Positions 6,893-15,624 of a DNA stretch of 64,000 nucleotides are shown piece after piece. Source of the stretch: a virus. The notes under the pieces are model-generated. The model was not told where the DNA came from. It was given only the letters and a program-made list of their open reading frames with translations, and did no database searches. Position 1 is the first letter of the stretch; every line of letters begins with the position of its first letter. The DNA lies in IMG/VR virus record IMGVR_UViG_3300050821_007696, positions 20,236 to 84,235 of that record. One strand, 5' to 3'. Made by a program: the position numbers and the translations under genes.

Positions 6893-9475
6893 GTGAGCTG
6901 GTCATTCGTCGGCTCCGTCACCACCGGGAACGTAGTCAGTGGCACAACCGGCACCATCTCGCTGCCGGCCGGGACCAACGGCGGCGACCTGATCGTCGTC
7001 GCCTGCTGCTTCTACAACACCACGTTCACCCAGGCGTCGTTCACCACCCAGCAGAACAGCTCCGGCTCGCAAGGCGCCAAAGACGCGTTCTGGCTCGGCA
7101 CGCGAATCGCCGGGGGCACAGCCGGCAGCGGCACGACAGACTCCACGTTCACCATCACCTTCGGTGCCACCACCTGGGGCGAGTGGGTCGTCAGCGTGTA
7201 CCGCGCCACCAACGGCGTCGGCTCGGTTGTCGGGTCGGCGGAGTACCACACCTCGTCCGGGTACGTCACCGCCTGCCCTGACGCGACCTACACCCCGACC
7301 GCGGGGAACCTGAACGTCTGGGGCTATGCCGGCCAGAACTCCACCGTCGGCACCACTGCCACCACGTTCAGCGGCACCGCGCCGACGGCCCTGACGAACT
7401 TCGTCCAGCAGGGCACCACCGGCAACGGCGGCGGCGTCGGATTCGGCTGGAAGACCACCAGCGGCTCACCCGGCGGCGCCACCGCCAACCAGGCCGTCGA
7501 CCCGACTGACTTCGCCCTGGAAGCCCAGGAAGCAGCAGGCGGCAGCGTTACGGGCAGTCCCCAGCCGCAGCCGGGCAGCCCGCTCTTCCGGAGGCGGTTC
7601 CGCCCGGTCCAGCAGTATCCCCTGGTCCCGGTTATCCCGGTAACCGTCGCGAACGCGGGGCTCGCCTCGGGTACCGGCAGCGTCCCGGCCCTCACCGTCG
7701 CGAGCGCCGGACTCGCTACGGGCACCGGCACCGCGACCACGACCAACCCGGCGTTCACCAACGTCACGGCGTTCTTCGACCCGGTCGTCACGTCCAAGCA
7801 GTTCACGCTGGCGCCGACTGCCGTCGGGGACTTCATCCTGGCGGCAATTCTCTGCCCGACAACCAACGCCGACTGGGCGACGGCCCTGTCCAGCGCGGGC
7901 GGGAACGTGCTGTGGTCGTCGATCGGGTCGCCCGCGCACCTGGCTTCCAGCGTCAACACTGCGACGGCGGCGTTGTTCATCGGCCAGGTGATCACCGCCG
8001 CCTCTCATACGGTGACGATCACCACGAATACCGGCTCGCCGACGCTGCGGATGCTCGGGTCGGAATTCAACTGCGCGAACGGGTTCAGCGCGGTCACGGT
8101 CGACGCCTCCGGTACCGAGGACGTCTCCTCTAGCGGACACTTCCCCGCTGTCACGCCGACGCGCACCGGGGACCTCTACTGGTCAGCCTGTTACGACTTC
8201 GGCAGCGGCTCCACCGGCACGACCGCGGGCTACACCTACGAGGTCGATGCCAACGGGAACGTGCTGTGCTTCAACATCAGCTGCCCGAACAGCACGCAGA
8301 CCCCGAACATCGGCAACACCGACGGCATCACCGGCATCGGCATCATGCTGTACAGCGCCGGGACCTTCGCCAGTGCCGGCCTTGCCACGGGCACCGGAAC
8401 CGCCCAGCCCCCCGGACTGGCGCAGGCAGCTCTCGCCGCAGGTACCGGCACTGCGCAGCCGCCGTCCGCCCCCGGCCCGTTCCTCGCCGGGCTCGCCTCC
8501 GGCACGGGTACCGCTCCCCCGTTCGGTCTCGCCCAGGCGGCCCTCGCCCACGGCACCGGCACGGTCACGCAGGCTGCCCTCGCGCAGGCTGCCCTCGCCG
8601 CGGGCACGGGTGCCGCCTCTTCCCTTACTGTTGCCCCGGCGGGCCTCGCCACGGGCACGGGTACTGCCCAGCCGGGACAGTTCTTCGCGGCGGCCCAGCT
8701 GGCGCATGCTACGGGCACCGCCTCCCAGTCCCCGTCTAAGGCCGGGCTGGCGACCGCGGCGGGCACGGCCCAGGCTCCGTCTGCCCCCGGCCCGGTCGCG
8801 GCCGGGCTCGCACACGGTACCGGCACGGCACTGTCGACGTCGTCACCCAACGCCGGGCTCGCGCACGGCACCGGCACGGCAGGACCGCCGCCTTTCCCCG
8901 CTCCCCTGAACCACTTCGCCGTCGCCTTCACCGAGCCGGGCCCGTCTGCGGTCCTGAGCGGGAACAGCTTCGGCGGGACACTTGCCGTGCCGAACTTCGG
9001 TGCTGCCCTGACCCCGGCCGTGAACCTCGGCGCGGCTCTCACCCTGGCAAACCTCAGCGCTGCCTTGGCCGCCCCCGGCCTGGGCGCTACCCTTGTGCTA
9101 CCGGCCTTTGGCGCCGCCGTCACCGGAGGGACCATGCAGCAGGCCAGCCTGACCCTCAGTGAGTTTAACGACATGACGGTCAACATCGCGGTCACGAACA
9201 ACGGCGTCGCGTTCAACCTCACCGGGTACAACCTCAACCTGCTGCTGAAGTCCGCGGCGGGCGTTCCCGACTCCAGCGCGCTGACCTTCTCCTCCACCGG
9301 TGGTTCCCCGGCGATCACCATTACCAGCCCGTCGGGCGGCCTTGCTGTTGCGCAGCTGCCTAACGCCGACCTGGATGCGGAAACTTACAGCTTCTACCGC
9401 CTGGACGTCGTCCAGACCTCCACCAGTTACCAGCAGACGACCGTCTACGGGCCGATCACCTGGATCACGCTGTGA
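6893..9475 (+). CDS. Large structural protein with GTGT repeats
   Basis: An 860-residue protein. Residues 1-220 form a beta-rich domain (SLPAGTNGGDLIVVACCFY), residues about 290-490 a second related domain (DFILAAILCPT), and residues about 490-680 a low-complexity tract of short repeats of the form A-G-L-A-x-GTGTA separated by Pro/Gln linkers. The last ~95 residues (LTLSEFNDMTVNIAVTNNGVAFNLTG...) form a separate beta-domain like the N-terminal domain of baseplate BppU-type proteins. GTG start after GGAGGCGGTGAGCA. Likely a fibre or decoration protein. Confidence 0.65.
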   Translation: MSWSFVGSVTTGNVVSGTTGTISLPAGTNGGDLIVVACCFYNTTFTQASFTTQQNSSGSQGAKDAFWLGTRIAGGTAGSGTTDSTFTITFGATTWGEWVVSVYRATNGVGSVVGSAEYHTSSGYVTACPDATYTPTAGNLNVWGYAGQNSTVGTTATTFSGTAPTALTNFVQQGTTGNGGGVGFGWKTTSGSPGGATANQAVDPTDFALEAQEAAGGSVTGSPQPQPGSPLFRRRFRPVQQYPLVPVIPVTVANAGLASGTGSVPALTVASAGLATGTGTATTTNPAFTNVTAFFDPVVTSKQFTLAPTAVGDFILAAILCPTTNADWATALSSAGGNVLWSSIGSPAHLASSVNTATAALFIGQVITAASHTVTITTNTGSPTLRMLGSEFNCANGFSAVTVDASGTEDVSSSGHFPAVTPTRTGDLYWSACYDFGSGSTGTTAGYTYEVDANGNVLCFNISCPNSTQTPNIGNTDGITGIGIMLYSAGTFASAGLATGTGTAQPPGLAQAALAAGTGTAQPPSAPGPFLAGLASGTGTAPPFGLAQAALAHGTGTVTQAALAQAALAAGTGAASSLTVAPAGLATGTGTAQPGQFFAAAQLAHATGTASQSPSKAGLATAAGTAQAPSAPGPVAAGLAHGTGTALSTSSPNAGLAHGTGTAGPPPFPAPLNHFAVAFTEPGPSAVLSGNSFGGTLAVPNFGAALTPAVNLGAALTLANLSAALAAPGLGATLVLPAFGAAVTGGTMQQASLTLSEFNDMTVNIAVTNNGVAFNLTGYNLNLLLKSAAGVPDSSALTFSSTGGSPAITITSPSGGLAVAQLPNADLDAETYSFYRLDVVQTSTSYQQTTVYGPITWITL

Positions 9476-9537
9476 CCCCGTCTGGCGTTGACCCCATGGG
9501 GCTCCGTTATGTCTATGGCCAGCGGGGTGTGTGACAG

Positions 9538-10566
9538 ATGTCAGCTCAAGTGTATTACGACAACCCAGCGGAAGCATCCGCGGTCGTTCCGGTCACGTTC
9601 ACGACCGCGACGGGCGCTGTCGCCGATCCCACGTCGATCAGCTGCGTAGTCATCGACCCTACGGGCGTGCAGACCACCTACACGTACGGCATCACGCCGC
9701 CGAACAACACGATCGTCCGGGCGTCCCTCGGCAACTACACGCTGAGCCTCACCGGCATCACCCTCGCGGGCCTGTACACGACCATCTGGATCGGCACCGG
9801 CAACAGCGTCCAGCAGACGTCGCCGTATACCGTGCGGATCGTGCCGCTGTCGGCGGTCGGTACCGGGATGCAGTACTGGTACACCGGCCGGGAAGAGCTT
9901 AAGTCACGGCTGAACATCGTGGACAACAACAGCGACTACGAGATCCAGCTGGCAATCCAGGCCGTCACCAACTGGATTAACGCTTACTGCGGCCGAACTT
10001 TTTACCAGCTAACGGAGACCCGGACGTTCTGCCCGGACAACATCTGGGAGCTGCCGATTGACGACCTGGTGTCTACGCCCGCGGTCGCCGCGAACACCCA
10101 GGTGAACCTCGACTACGACGGCGACGGGATCTTCGAGACCGCCTGGGGCAACCCGGCTTCGCCGGTCGGCACCGGCCTGAACTACGTGCTGAAGCTCGGC
10201 ACGCCCGGCGGCTACGAGGACAACTACAACGTCAACGCGGCCGGCGTGCCCCGCCCCTACACCCAGCTCCAGGCACTCATGGCCGGGCAGGGGCAGAACC
10301 CCGCAGGCGGCGGCTGGCTCCCGTTCATCTGGCCCTACACCCACCTCAACCGGGTGCAGGTCACCGGCACCTGGGGCTGGAACACCGTCCCGCCGTCCGT
10401 CCAGCAGGCGTCCCTGCTGCTGTGCACCGACGTTTTCAAAAGCAAAGACGCGCCGTGGGGTGTCGCGGGTACCGCCGAGACCGGGCTGATGCGCGTTTCC
10501 TCCAACCCGTGGGCGGTCGAGTTTTTGCATGACTTCATCAATACGAGGCGCAAGGTCGGCGTGTAG
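9538..10566 (+). CDS. Head-tail connector with N-terminal Ig-like domain
   Basis: A 342-residue protein. Residues 1-105 are an Ig/BppU-like beta domain. From about residue 118 the sequence YTGREELKSRLNIVDNNSDYEIQLAIQAVTNWINAYCGRTF matches the helical start of gp6-type head-tail adaptors, and TWGWNTVPPSVQQASLLLCTDVFKSKDAPWG is their typical C-terminal signature. Predicted to bridge portal and neck. The added N-terminal domain is unusual for an adaptor, which is normally 100-200 residues. Confidence 0.75.
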   Translation: MSAQVYYDNPAEASAVVPVTFTTATGAVADPTSISCVVIDPTGVQTTYTYGITPPNNTIVRASLGNYTLSLTGITLAGLYTTIWIGTGNSVQQTSPYTVRIVPLSAVGTGMQYWYTGREELKSRLNIVDNNSDYEIQLAIQAVTNWINAYCGRTFYQLTETRTFCPDNIWELPIDDLVSTPAVAANTQVNLDYDGDGIFETAWGNPASPVGTGLNYVLKLGTPGGYEDNYNVNAAGVPRPYTQLQALMAGQGQNPAGGGWLPFIWPYTHLNRVQVTGTWGWNTVPPSVQQASLLLCTDVFKSKDAPWGVAGTAETGLMRVSSNPWAVEFLHDFINTRRKVGV

Positions 10567-10575
10567 GTTCCTGTT

Positions 10576-11793
10576 ATGGCACCTAAGCCGAAGGCCCCGG
10601 TCAAGGCTCCCCAGCCGACGAAGCACACGGCGGCGCCGACGGGCCTGCAGCTGTCCGCAGCGCAGTGGAAGGCGTACAACGCGGCCTACAACGCCTACGC
10701 CACCGCCGCCTACCGGACCCTGGCGCTCGCCCAGCGCCGCGCCGCGCTGAGCGCCGCCGTGCTGAACCTGCGCAAGAGCCGGCTGAGCGCCGCCTACTCG
10801 ATGGCGAAGATAACCGCTGCCTCGCACGCCGTCGCCCGGACCGCCGCCATCGCCGCGTTCGCTACCCGCATGTCCTACCGGCAGTCGGTCCTCGCCCACC
10901 AGAACGCCGCGCTCCGCAACCGGGTCTACGCGAACTTCGAGCACCACATGGCCCTGGCAGGCCGCGCGCAGTTCGTCTACAAGGGCGAGCGGGTCTACGC
11001 GCACACCGCCGTCATGCGCACCCTGACCACCCGCCAGGCGACGACGATCGAGCAGGCGCTGTTCGCGAAGGCCGTCAAGACCGCCAAGCGCGCGACAGCC
11101 TCGACTACCACGGCTCCGTCCGCCGCGACCAAGCTGATCCAGGCGGGCGCCCGCGCGGCGGGACTCGCTGCTGCCGAGGCACTGCCGGGACCGCAGCTGA
11201 CCGCCCGCCAGAAGGCGCACAACACCGCTAGCAAGCACGCTAAGGCGACGGCGAGTGCTACCGCTAAGGCGACCGCTGCACGCAACCGCGCGGCGAAGAA
11301 GAAGGGGGTAAAGACCGTCGCGTCCGCACCTCGCACCGCCCCGCGTCCGGACGGCACCGCCGCAGCCGAGAGCTGGCAGGAGTCCCCGTGGTGCGGGGCC
11401 TGGCGCGGTGACCCGGACGGGTACGACTGCGTTGCCGCGGCGGTCGCCAACCAGCTGCTGTTCTCGCAGCGCCTCTACCACTCCGACGTCCAGTACACGG
11501 TCCTGAAAGAGGAACTCGGGTACGCGCCGTCCATCGCGCGGGCACTGGGATACGTCGAGGACCACTGGCAGTTCGTCGGCTGGCCCCGGCTCGACGGGCA
11601 CGAGCCTGTCCTGTTCGACGCGGTGCCGCAGGCAGGCGAGATCATCGGCTTCACTACCAGGAAAGGGCCGCATGCCGCGCTGTACCTGGGGAACGGGCTG
11701 ATCGCCAGCTGGGGCGAAGTCCTGCTCCTAGACGACGTCATGACCGGGGAAGTCGAGGAAGCCTGGACACTGACCTGGGGAGCTGTAGTCTGA
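10576..11793 (+). CDS. Ala-rich helical protein with C-terminal NlpC/P60-like domain
   Basis: A 405-residue protein. Residues 1-260 are extremely Ala/Lys/Arg-rich and helical. The last ~130 residues look like a papain-like amidase/peptidase fold: DGYDCVAAAVANQ (candidate Cys), GEIIGFTT, and GPHAALYLGNGLIASWG (candidate His). TAGGTT six bases before the ATG suggests a leaderless transcript. It sits between adaptor and tail-completion genes, so it may be a virion-borne wall hydrolase or a neck protease. Activity is inferred only. Confidence 0.6.
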   Translation: MAPKPKAPVKAPQPTKHTAAPTGLQLSAAQWKAYNAAYNAYATAAYRTLALAQRRAALSAAVLNLRKSRLSAAYSMAKITAASHAVARTAAIAAFATRMSYRQSVLAHQNAALRNRVYANFEHHMALAGRAQFVYKGERVYAHTAVMRTLTTRQATTIEQALFAKAVKTAKRATASTTTAPSAATKLIQAGARAAGLAAAEALPGPQLTARQKAHNTASKHAKATASATAKATAARNRAAKKKGVKTVASAPRTAPRPDGTAAAESWQESPWCGAWRGDPDGYDCVAAAVANQLLFSQRLYHSDVQYTVLKEELGYAPSIARALGYVEDHWQFVGWPRLDGHEPVLFDAVPQAGEIIGFTTRKGPHAALYLGNGLIASWGEVLLLDDVMTGEVEEAWTLTWGAVV

Positions 11794-11797
11794 CCCC

Positions 11798-12274
11798 GTG
11801 ACGACCAACATGACGCTGGTGCGGACGGCGCTCGCCGCCCAGATCGGCAGGCTCGCCGTGCCCGCGCTGCGGTCACTGCCCCAGCCCGAGGACCAGATCA
11901 ACCCGCCGGTCGGGATCGTCATGCCAGGACGTCCGTACCTGACCTACGGCACCACGCTCCAGGGCGAGACCGGGTTCCTCGGCGAGCCGTCTGCAGCCGG
12001 CAGCCAGCTGGCGTCAGTCGACTTCAACCTGGACTACCTGATCATCGTGTCGCACGCCTCAACGCTTGAGCGCATCGAGGTCAACCTGGACGCGTGGCTC
12101 GGCTTCGAGGACGACGCGTCCATCGTGTCGGTGCCGGCTGCCGTCGCTGCCGACCCGACCCTCGGCGGAGTCGTCGACTGGTGCATCCCGATCACCGCCG
12201 ACCCGCCCGGCCCCCTTTCCTGGAGCGGTCCCGAGGCGTTCGGCACCCGCATCCACTTCAACTTCTCCGCCTGA
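11798..12274 (+). CDS. Probable tail-completion / neck protein
   Basis: A 158-residue protein with no catalytic motif, located where phages encode the neck or tail-terminator protein (after the connector, before the HK97 gp10-like and tail tube genes). Alternating strands VDFNLDYLIIVSH and GTRIHFNFSA fit that fold. TAGTCT precedes the GTG by six bases. Assignment rests mainly on synteny. Confidence 0.5.
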   Translation: MTTNMTLVRTALAAQIGRLAVPALRSLPQPEDQINPPVGIVMPGRPYLTYGTTLQGETGFLGEPSAAGSQLASVDFNLDYLIIVSHASTLERIEVNLDAWLGFEDDASIVSVPAAVAADPTLGGVVDWCIPITADPPGPLSWSGPEAFGTRIHFNFSA

Positions 12275-12372
12275 TGGGCGACACTGGCGACTGCGGCCCG
12301 CACTGCCCGCCCGCCGGGTCCCCGAAGCCGCACTGCTCCTGCAAGCACTGCCACGGAAAGCCGGTGAAGTAA
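12274..12372 (+). CDS. 32-residue Cys/His-rich peptide
   Basis: Short gene in a TGATG overlap with the gene before and an AATG overlap with the gene after, which supports translation. Contains CGPHCPP and HCSCKHCHGK, seven potential metal ligands in 32 residues. One of many such peptides in this genome; likely zinc-binding. Confidence 0.55.
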   Translation: MGDTGDCGPHCPPAGSPKPHCSCKHCHGKPVK

Positions 12373-12530
12373 TGAGCCTTAACGACCGGGAAGAGAAGCT
12401 ACGGCAGGCGCGAGAGTGGCTAGACGCACCGGATGCGTCGCTGGAACAGGCACAGGCCGCCGCGGAGTACCTGCTCTACCGGATGCGGGAACAGCGGGAG
12501 GAGCTGCCGTGGCGGCGCGCTCTCTCGTAA
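12372..12530 (+). CDS. Small helical charged protein
   Basis: A 52-residue, strongly charged helical protein (NDREEKLRQAREWLDAP, EQAQAAAEYLLYRMREQREELPWRR). The start overlaps the previous stop. Function unknown. Confidence 0.55.
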   Translation: MSLNDREEKLRQAREWLDAPDASLEQAQAAAEYLLYRMREQREELPWRRALS

Positions 12531-12700
12531 CTGTCCCGTGGCGAACCGGGCGCAGCCTCGGCCGTACCCTGTACGCGCGCACCGGCGGAGACGACTGGAA
12601 AGCGGACACGTTCATCGGGATCATGGAAACCCCGGAGCTGGCGCTCGCCGTCGCCGAGTGGCACAACCAGAAGCTGGGTGACCTGTGGCGCGCATCCTGA
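12509..12700 (+). CDS. Small hypothetical protein
   Basis: A 63-residue protein beginning VAARSLVTVPWRTGRSLGRTLYA; GTG start overlapped with the preceding gene and preceded by GGGAGGAG. Its last codons overlap the start of the glycosyltransferase gene. The motif WKADTFIGIMETPELALAVAEWHN resembles small phage proteins of unknown role. Confidence 0.55.
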   Translation: MAARSLVTVPWRTGRSLGRTLYARTGGDDWKADTFIGIMETPELALAVAEWHNQKLGDLWRAS

Positions 12701-13800
12701 TCGTTCACCCCGGGCCCGATTTTTCGGTTGCCGACGTGTACCGCGGCTGGCAGAAGGCGCTGTCGAAGCTCGGCCACACGGTGATGACGTACAACACCAA
12801 CGACCGGCTCACCTTCTACGGGCACCTGCGGATGGCCGAGCACGGCAAGCCCGCGTGCGAGGCGTGCGGGGAGGTGCCGACGCGCAAGGCGCTGGACAAC
12901 GACGGCATCCTCCAGCTGGGCATGGACGGCCTGTACGCCGACCTGAACAAGTTCTGGCCCGACGTGGTGCTGTTCGTCTCGGCGTTCTACATGTCCCCGG
13001 CGCTGCTCCAGTTCATCCGGACCCGGCGGCACAAGATCGTGATGCTGCACACCGAGAGCCCGTACGAGGACACCGCGCAGATGGAGCGCGGCCAGTTCGC
13101 CGACCTGAACCTGCTCAACGACCCGGTGAACCTGGAGGCGTGGCGCGACCTGGAAGTGCCCGCCGCCTACATGCCGCACGCTTACGACCCGGACGTGCAC
13201 TACCCCGACTGGCGTCCCGGCCGTTACGAGTCCGACTTCGCGTTCGTCGGGACGATCTTCAAGTCGCGGGCCGAGTTCTTCTCCAAGATGGACTTCACCG
13301 GCATCGACGCTGCGCTCGGCGGGGCCGGCTGGGACCTGGCGATGAAGCAGTACCCCGAGCTGGTCACGGCGGTGGTGGACGCGCAGCGGCGGACCCGGCT
13401 GGTGGACTACGTCGGGCACCCGCTGGGCGCCTGCGTCGGCAACGACGAGACCGCCCGCGTCTACCGCGGCGCCAGGTGCGGGATCAACTTCTACCGCCGC
13501 GAGGCCGAGGACGCGCACACGGGCGAGGGCTGGGCGATGGGGCCGCGCGAGGTGGAGATGGCCGCGTGCGGGCTGTTCTTCCTGCGCGACCCGCGGCCGG
13601 AGAGCGACGAGGTGTTCGGGCACATCCTGCCGTCGTTCAGCTCGCCGGAGGAGGCTTCGCAGCTGCTGCACAACTGGCTCGGCTACGGGACGCGGCGGGA
13701 GTACGCAGCCGAGCGCGCCTACCAGGCGATCGCGGCGCGCACATTCGACAATAACGCCCGTGCGGCACTGAACCTGATGGAAGAGGCAGGGATTCTGTGA
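12685..13800 (+). CDS. CgeB-like glycosyltransferase (GT-B fold)
   Basis: A 371-residue protein: N-terminal Rossmann half (RILIVHPGPDFSVADVYRGWQKALSKLGH), a central VMLHTESPYED and AAYMPHAYDP, and a C-terminal half with SDFAFVGTIFKSR, LVDYVGHPLG, YRGARCGINFYRRE and GPREVEMAACGLFFLRDPRPE. The last motif is the nucleotide-sugar-binding E-x7-E region of CgeB/GT4-like enzymes. Position inside the virion operon suggests glycosylation of a structural protein. Confidence 0.8.
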   Translation: MARILIVHPGPDFSVADVYRGWQKALSKLGHTVMTYNTNDRLTFYGHLRMAEHGKPACEACGEVPTRKALDNDGILQLGMDGLYADLNKFWPDVVLFVSAFYMSPALLQFIRTRRHKIVMLHTESPYEDTAQMERGQFADLNLLNDPVNLEAWRDLEVPAAYMPHAYDPDVHYPDWRPGRYESDFAFVGTIFKSRAEFFSKMDFTGIDAALGGAGWDLAMKQYPELVTAVVDAQRRTRLVDYVGHPLGACVGNDETARVYRGARCGINFYRREAEDAHTGEGWAMGPREVEMAACGLFFLRDPRPESDEVFGHILPSFSSPEEASQLLHNWLGYGTRREYAAERAYQAIAARTFDNNARAALNLMEEAGIL

Positions 13801-13958
13801 TCTGCAAAACGTGCCGTGCGGCTGCTTACGTCGCTGCGGGCAAGGATGCGAACGCGAACGTCACCGGGCCGCCCTTGCTGCGTCAGGCGGACCTGCTGCA
13901 CATGCAGTGCCCGGGAGACACCTGGTGCGACTGCCAGCACTATCCGGTGCGTTCTTAG
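13797..13958 (+). CDS. Small Cys-rich zinc-binding-type protein
   Basis: A 53-residue protein with CKTCRAAA at the N-terminus and MQCPGDTWCDCQHYP at the C-terminus, a plausible CxxC/CxC zinc site. GTG start overlapping the stop of the glycosyltransferase. Its TAG stop merges into palindrome copy 2, ending this transcription block. Confidence 0.6.
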   Translation: MICKTCRAAAYVAAGKDANANVTGPPLLRQADLLHMQCPGDTWCDCQHYPVRS

Positions 13959-13972
13959 TGCCAGCTGGCACT
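13957..13972. repeat. 16-bp palindrome, copy 2
   Basis: Perfect AGTGCCAGCTGGCACT beginning on the AG of the preceding TAG stop, as in copy 1. About 115 bases separate it from the tail tube gene start, with possible promoter sequence between. Confidence 0.9.
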
Positions 13973-14087
13973 GGGCTGCCCTATCCAGGCAGGCAGCGGG
14001 CACCCTACACTTAGGTAGAGTAGCCGAGGCCACGTGTAAGCCACGTCGGAGCCGGACCCGTTCCTTTTTTTGGAAAAGGGGTCTGAC

Positions 14088-14540
14088 GTGGGGCGTATCC
14101 ACGGCCGCAACGGCATGGTCTACATGGCGATCCTGTCTGGCGGTACCGCTCAGCCGCTCGCCTATGTTTCCGACTGGACGATGAACTTCAACGTCGCCAA
14201 GGTCGATGTCACGGCGCTCGGCGACACCAACCTCGTCTGGGTTGCGGGCCTGCCTGACGCCTCCGGTGACTTCACCGGCTTCATGGACACGGCGACCAGC
14301 CAGACCTACCAGTCCGCGGTCGACGGCCAGCCGCGCAACTTCTACCTGTACCCGACGCTGATCGCCGTCAACGGCGGTCCAGGCAACGCGCAGGTCTCGG
14401 TCGGCCAGTACTTCTTCGGAGCCATCCTTCCTGACTTCAGCGCGGCGGGCGGCGTCGCAGCCGCGGTCACCATGAAGAGCACCTGGAATGCTGCGTCGCA
14501 GGTACAGCGGTACCCGGCCCTGGGTGTTCCTGGCACGTAA
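14088..14540 (+). CDS. Major tail tube protein (probable)
   Basis: A 150-residue beta-rich protein, MGRIHGRNGMVYMAIL..., with a tube-protein-like repeat of strands (AYVSDWTMNFNVAKVDVTALGDT, DASGDFTGFMDTA, AAAVTMKSTWNAA). It lies directly before the tail assembly chaperones and tape measure, the canonical place. GTG at 14088 is preceded by AAAAGGGG, which sits within a TTCC/GGAA hairpin (about 14050-14082) that might limit RBS access. A strong terminator follows. Confidence 0.75.
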   Translation: MGRIHGRNGMVYMAILSGGTAQPLAYVSDWTMNFNVAKVDVTALGDTNLVWVAGLPDASGDFTGFMDTATSQTYQSAVDGQPRNFYLYPTLIAVNGGPGNAQVSVGQYFFGAILPDFSAAGGVAAAVTMKSTWNAASQVQRYPALGVPGT

Positions 14541-14553
14541 CCCTGACACGGCG

Positions 14554-14586
14554 ACGGCCGCTTTCCAGTGCGCGGAAAGCGGCCGT
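14554..14586 (+). terminator. Factor-independent-type hairpin after tail tube gene
   Basis: Perfect 13-bp stem ACGGCCGCTTTCC / GGAAAGCGGCCGT with a 7-base loop. No T-tract follows, as is common in high-GC Actinobacteria. It probably sets a high tail-tube to chaperone transcript ratio. Confidence 0.8.
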
Positions 14587-14671
14587 CTGCCAGGGCCGTA
14601 CATGGAAATGGGGTTCCGAGACTTCATTGGGCACTGACATCCCCGACCTTATATCGAAACCGGAGATTTCA

Positions 14672-15163
14672 ATGCCCCCAGCTGCAACGCGGCGTGCCCG
14701 TACTGCCCGTCCCGTCGAAGACGCGCGCCCGGTCGACGAACTCGGCGCTGCCTTCGGCATCGAGGAGCCGCCCCGGGTGAAGGCCCGGCGCCAGGCCCGC
14801 CGCATCCAGTCGGCGACGGCCGACCCGAAGGTACGGCTGCCCGAGAACGAGCGCGCCGTCGAGGTTGCCGACGGGGAACTGTCCGCGCCGCTCGCCGGGC
14901 ACTACTTCCGGCTTCAGGAGTCCATCGGCCTGATGCCGCTGATGGAGTGGGCCGCGGCGACCGCCGAAGTAGACCCCGACAACCAGGTGCAGCTCGCCGG
15001 GCTGTTCAACCTGCTCAAGGACCTGGTTGACCCGGAGGACTGGGCGGAGTTCCGGAAGGTCTCCCGCGAGGCCAAGTGCAACGACGAGGACTTCGTCAAG
15101 TTCGTCAACGCCGCGATGGAGGCAATCGCGGCCCGCCCTACCGCGGCGCCCGCAACCTCCTGA
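14672..15163 (+). CDS. Tail assembly chaperone, first frame
   Basis: A 163-residue protein with a basic disordered N-terminus and a helical C-terminal half (MPLMEWAAATAEVDPDNQVQLAGLFNLLKDLVDPEDWAEFRK, ...VKFVNAAMEAIAARP) characteristic of tail chaperones located between tube and tape measure. ATG at 14672 follows CCGGAG; an in-frame TTG further upstream lacks an RBS. Its 3' end overlaps a second frame, expected for the G/GT arrangement. Confidence 0.75.
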   Translation: MPPAATRRARTARPVEDARPVDELGAAFGIEEPPRVKARRQARRIQSATADPKVRLPENERAVEVADGELSAPLAGHYFRLQESIGLMPLMEWAAATAEVDPDNQVQLAGLFNLLKDLVDPEDWAEFRKVSREAKCNDEDFVKFVNAAMEAIAARPTAAPATS

Positions 15164-15624
15164 CCTGGGTACTCGCGCACTTCGCGAAGGTTAACGGCGA
15201 CTTCCTGCGCACTCACGGGCACGGCATCGAGCAGCTGAGCCCGCGGGAGCTGTGCGACGTCGCCTACTCCTCGATCGTCGCTGACATGGAACGCCACTAC
15301 TATGCCCTGGTCGCGGCCGGGGCAAAGTGGGAGGACGTCAGCGACCCGCTCGGCGACGACATCCAGCGGTTCGAGGAGCGTATCGGGCTGCGCGACGACC
15401 CCGAGGCCATCGCCCTCGCGATGCACCGGCAGTTCCTGAAGGACCAGGGCAAGGAGTGGGACGACACGCCGGTCGGCGCGGGCACCGGGCAGTGGTGGGA
15501 GCAGGACACCGAGTTCACCAGCATGTCCGACCTGGACCAGGCGTCGAAGCGCAGGCAGGCTGTAGAAAAGAACCGCGGGCTGTTCGCGAAGAACAAGGCG
15601 CCAGCGGACAAGGAGGTGCTGTAA
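15076..15624 (+). CDS. Tail assembly chaperone, frameshift extension
   Basis: The open frame downstream of the first chaperone is in the -1 frame relative to it. From about 15150 on it encodes LLTWVLAHFAKVNGDFLRTHG...IALAMHRQFLKDQGKEWDD, the usual second chaperone domain. No convincing RBS or start lies at its beginning, so it is most likely reached by ribosomal frameshifting near 15100-15163. I found no canonical slippery heptamer there. Confidence 0.65.
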   Translation: MQRRGLRQVRQRRDGGNRGPPYRGARNLLTWVLAHFAKVNGDFLRTHGHGIEQLSPRELCDVAYSSIVADMERHYYALVAAGAKWEDVSDPLGDDIQRFEERIGLRDDPEAIALAMHRQFLKDQGKEWDDTPVGAGTGQWWEQDTEFTSMSDLDQASKRRQAVEKNRGLFAKNKAPADKEVL

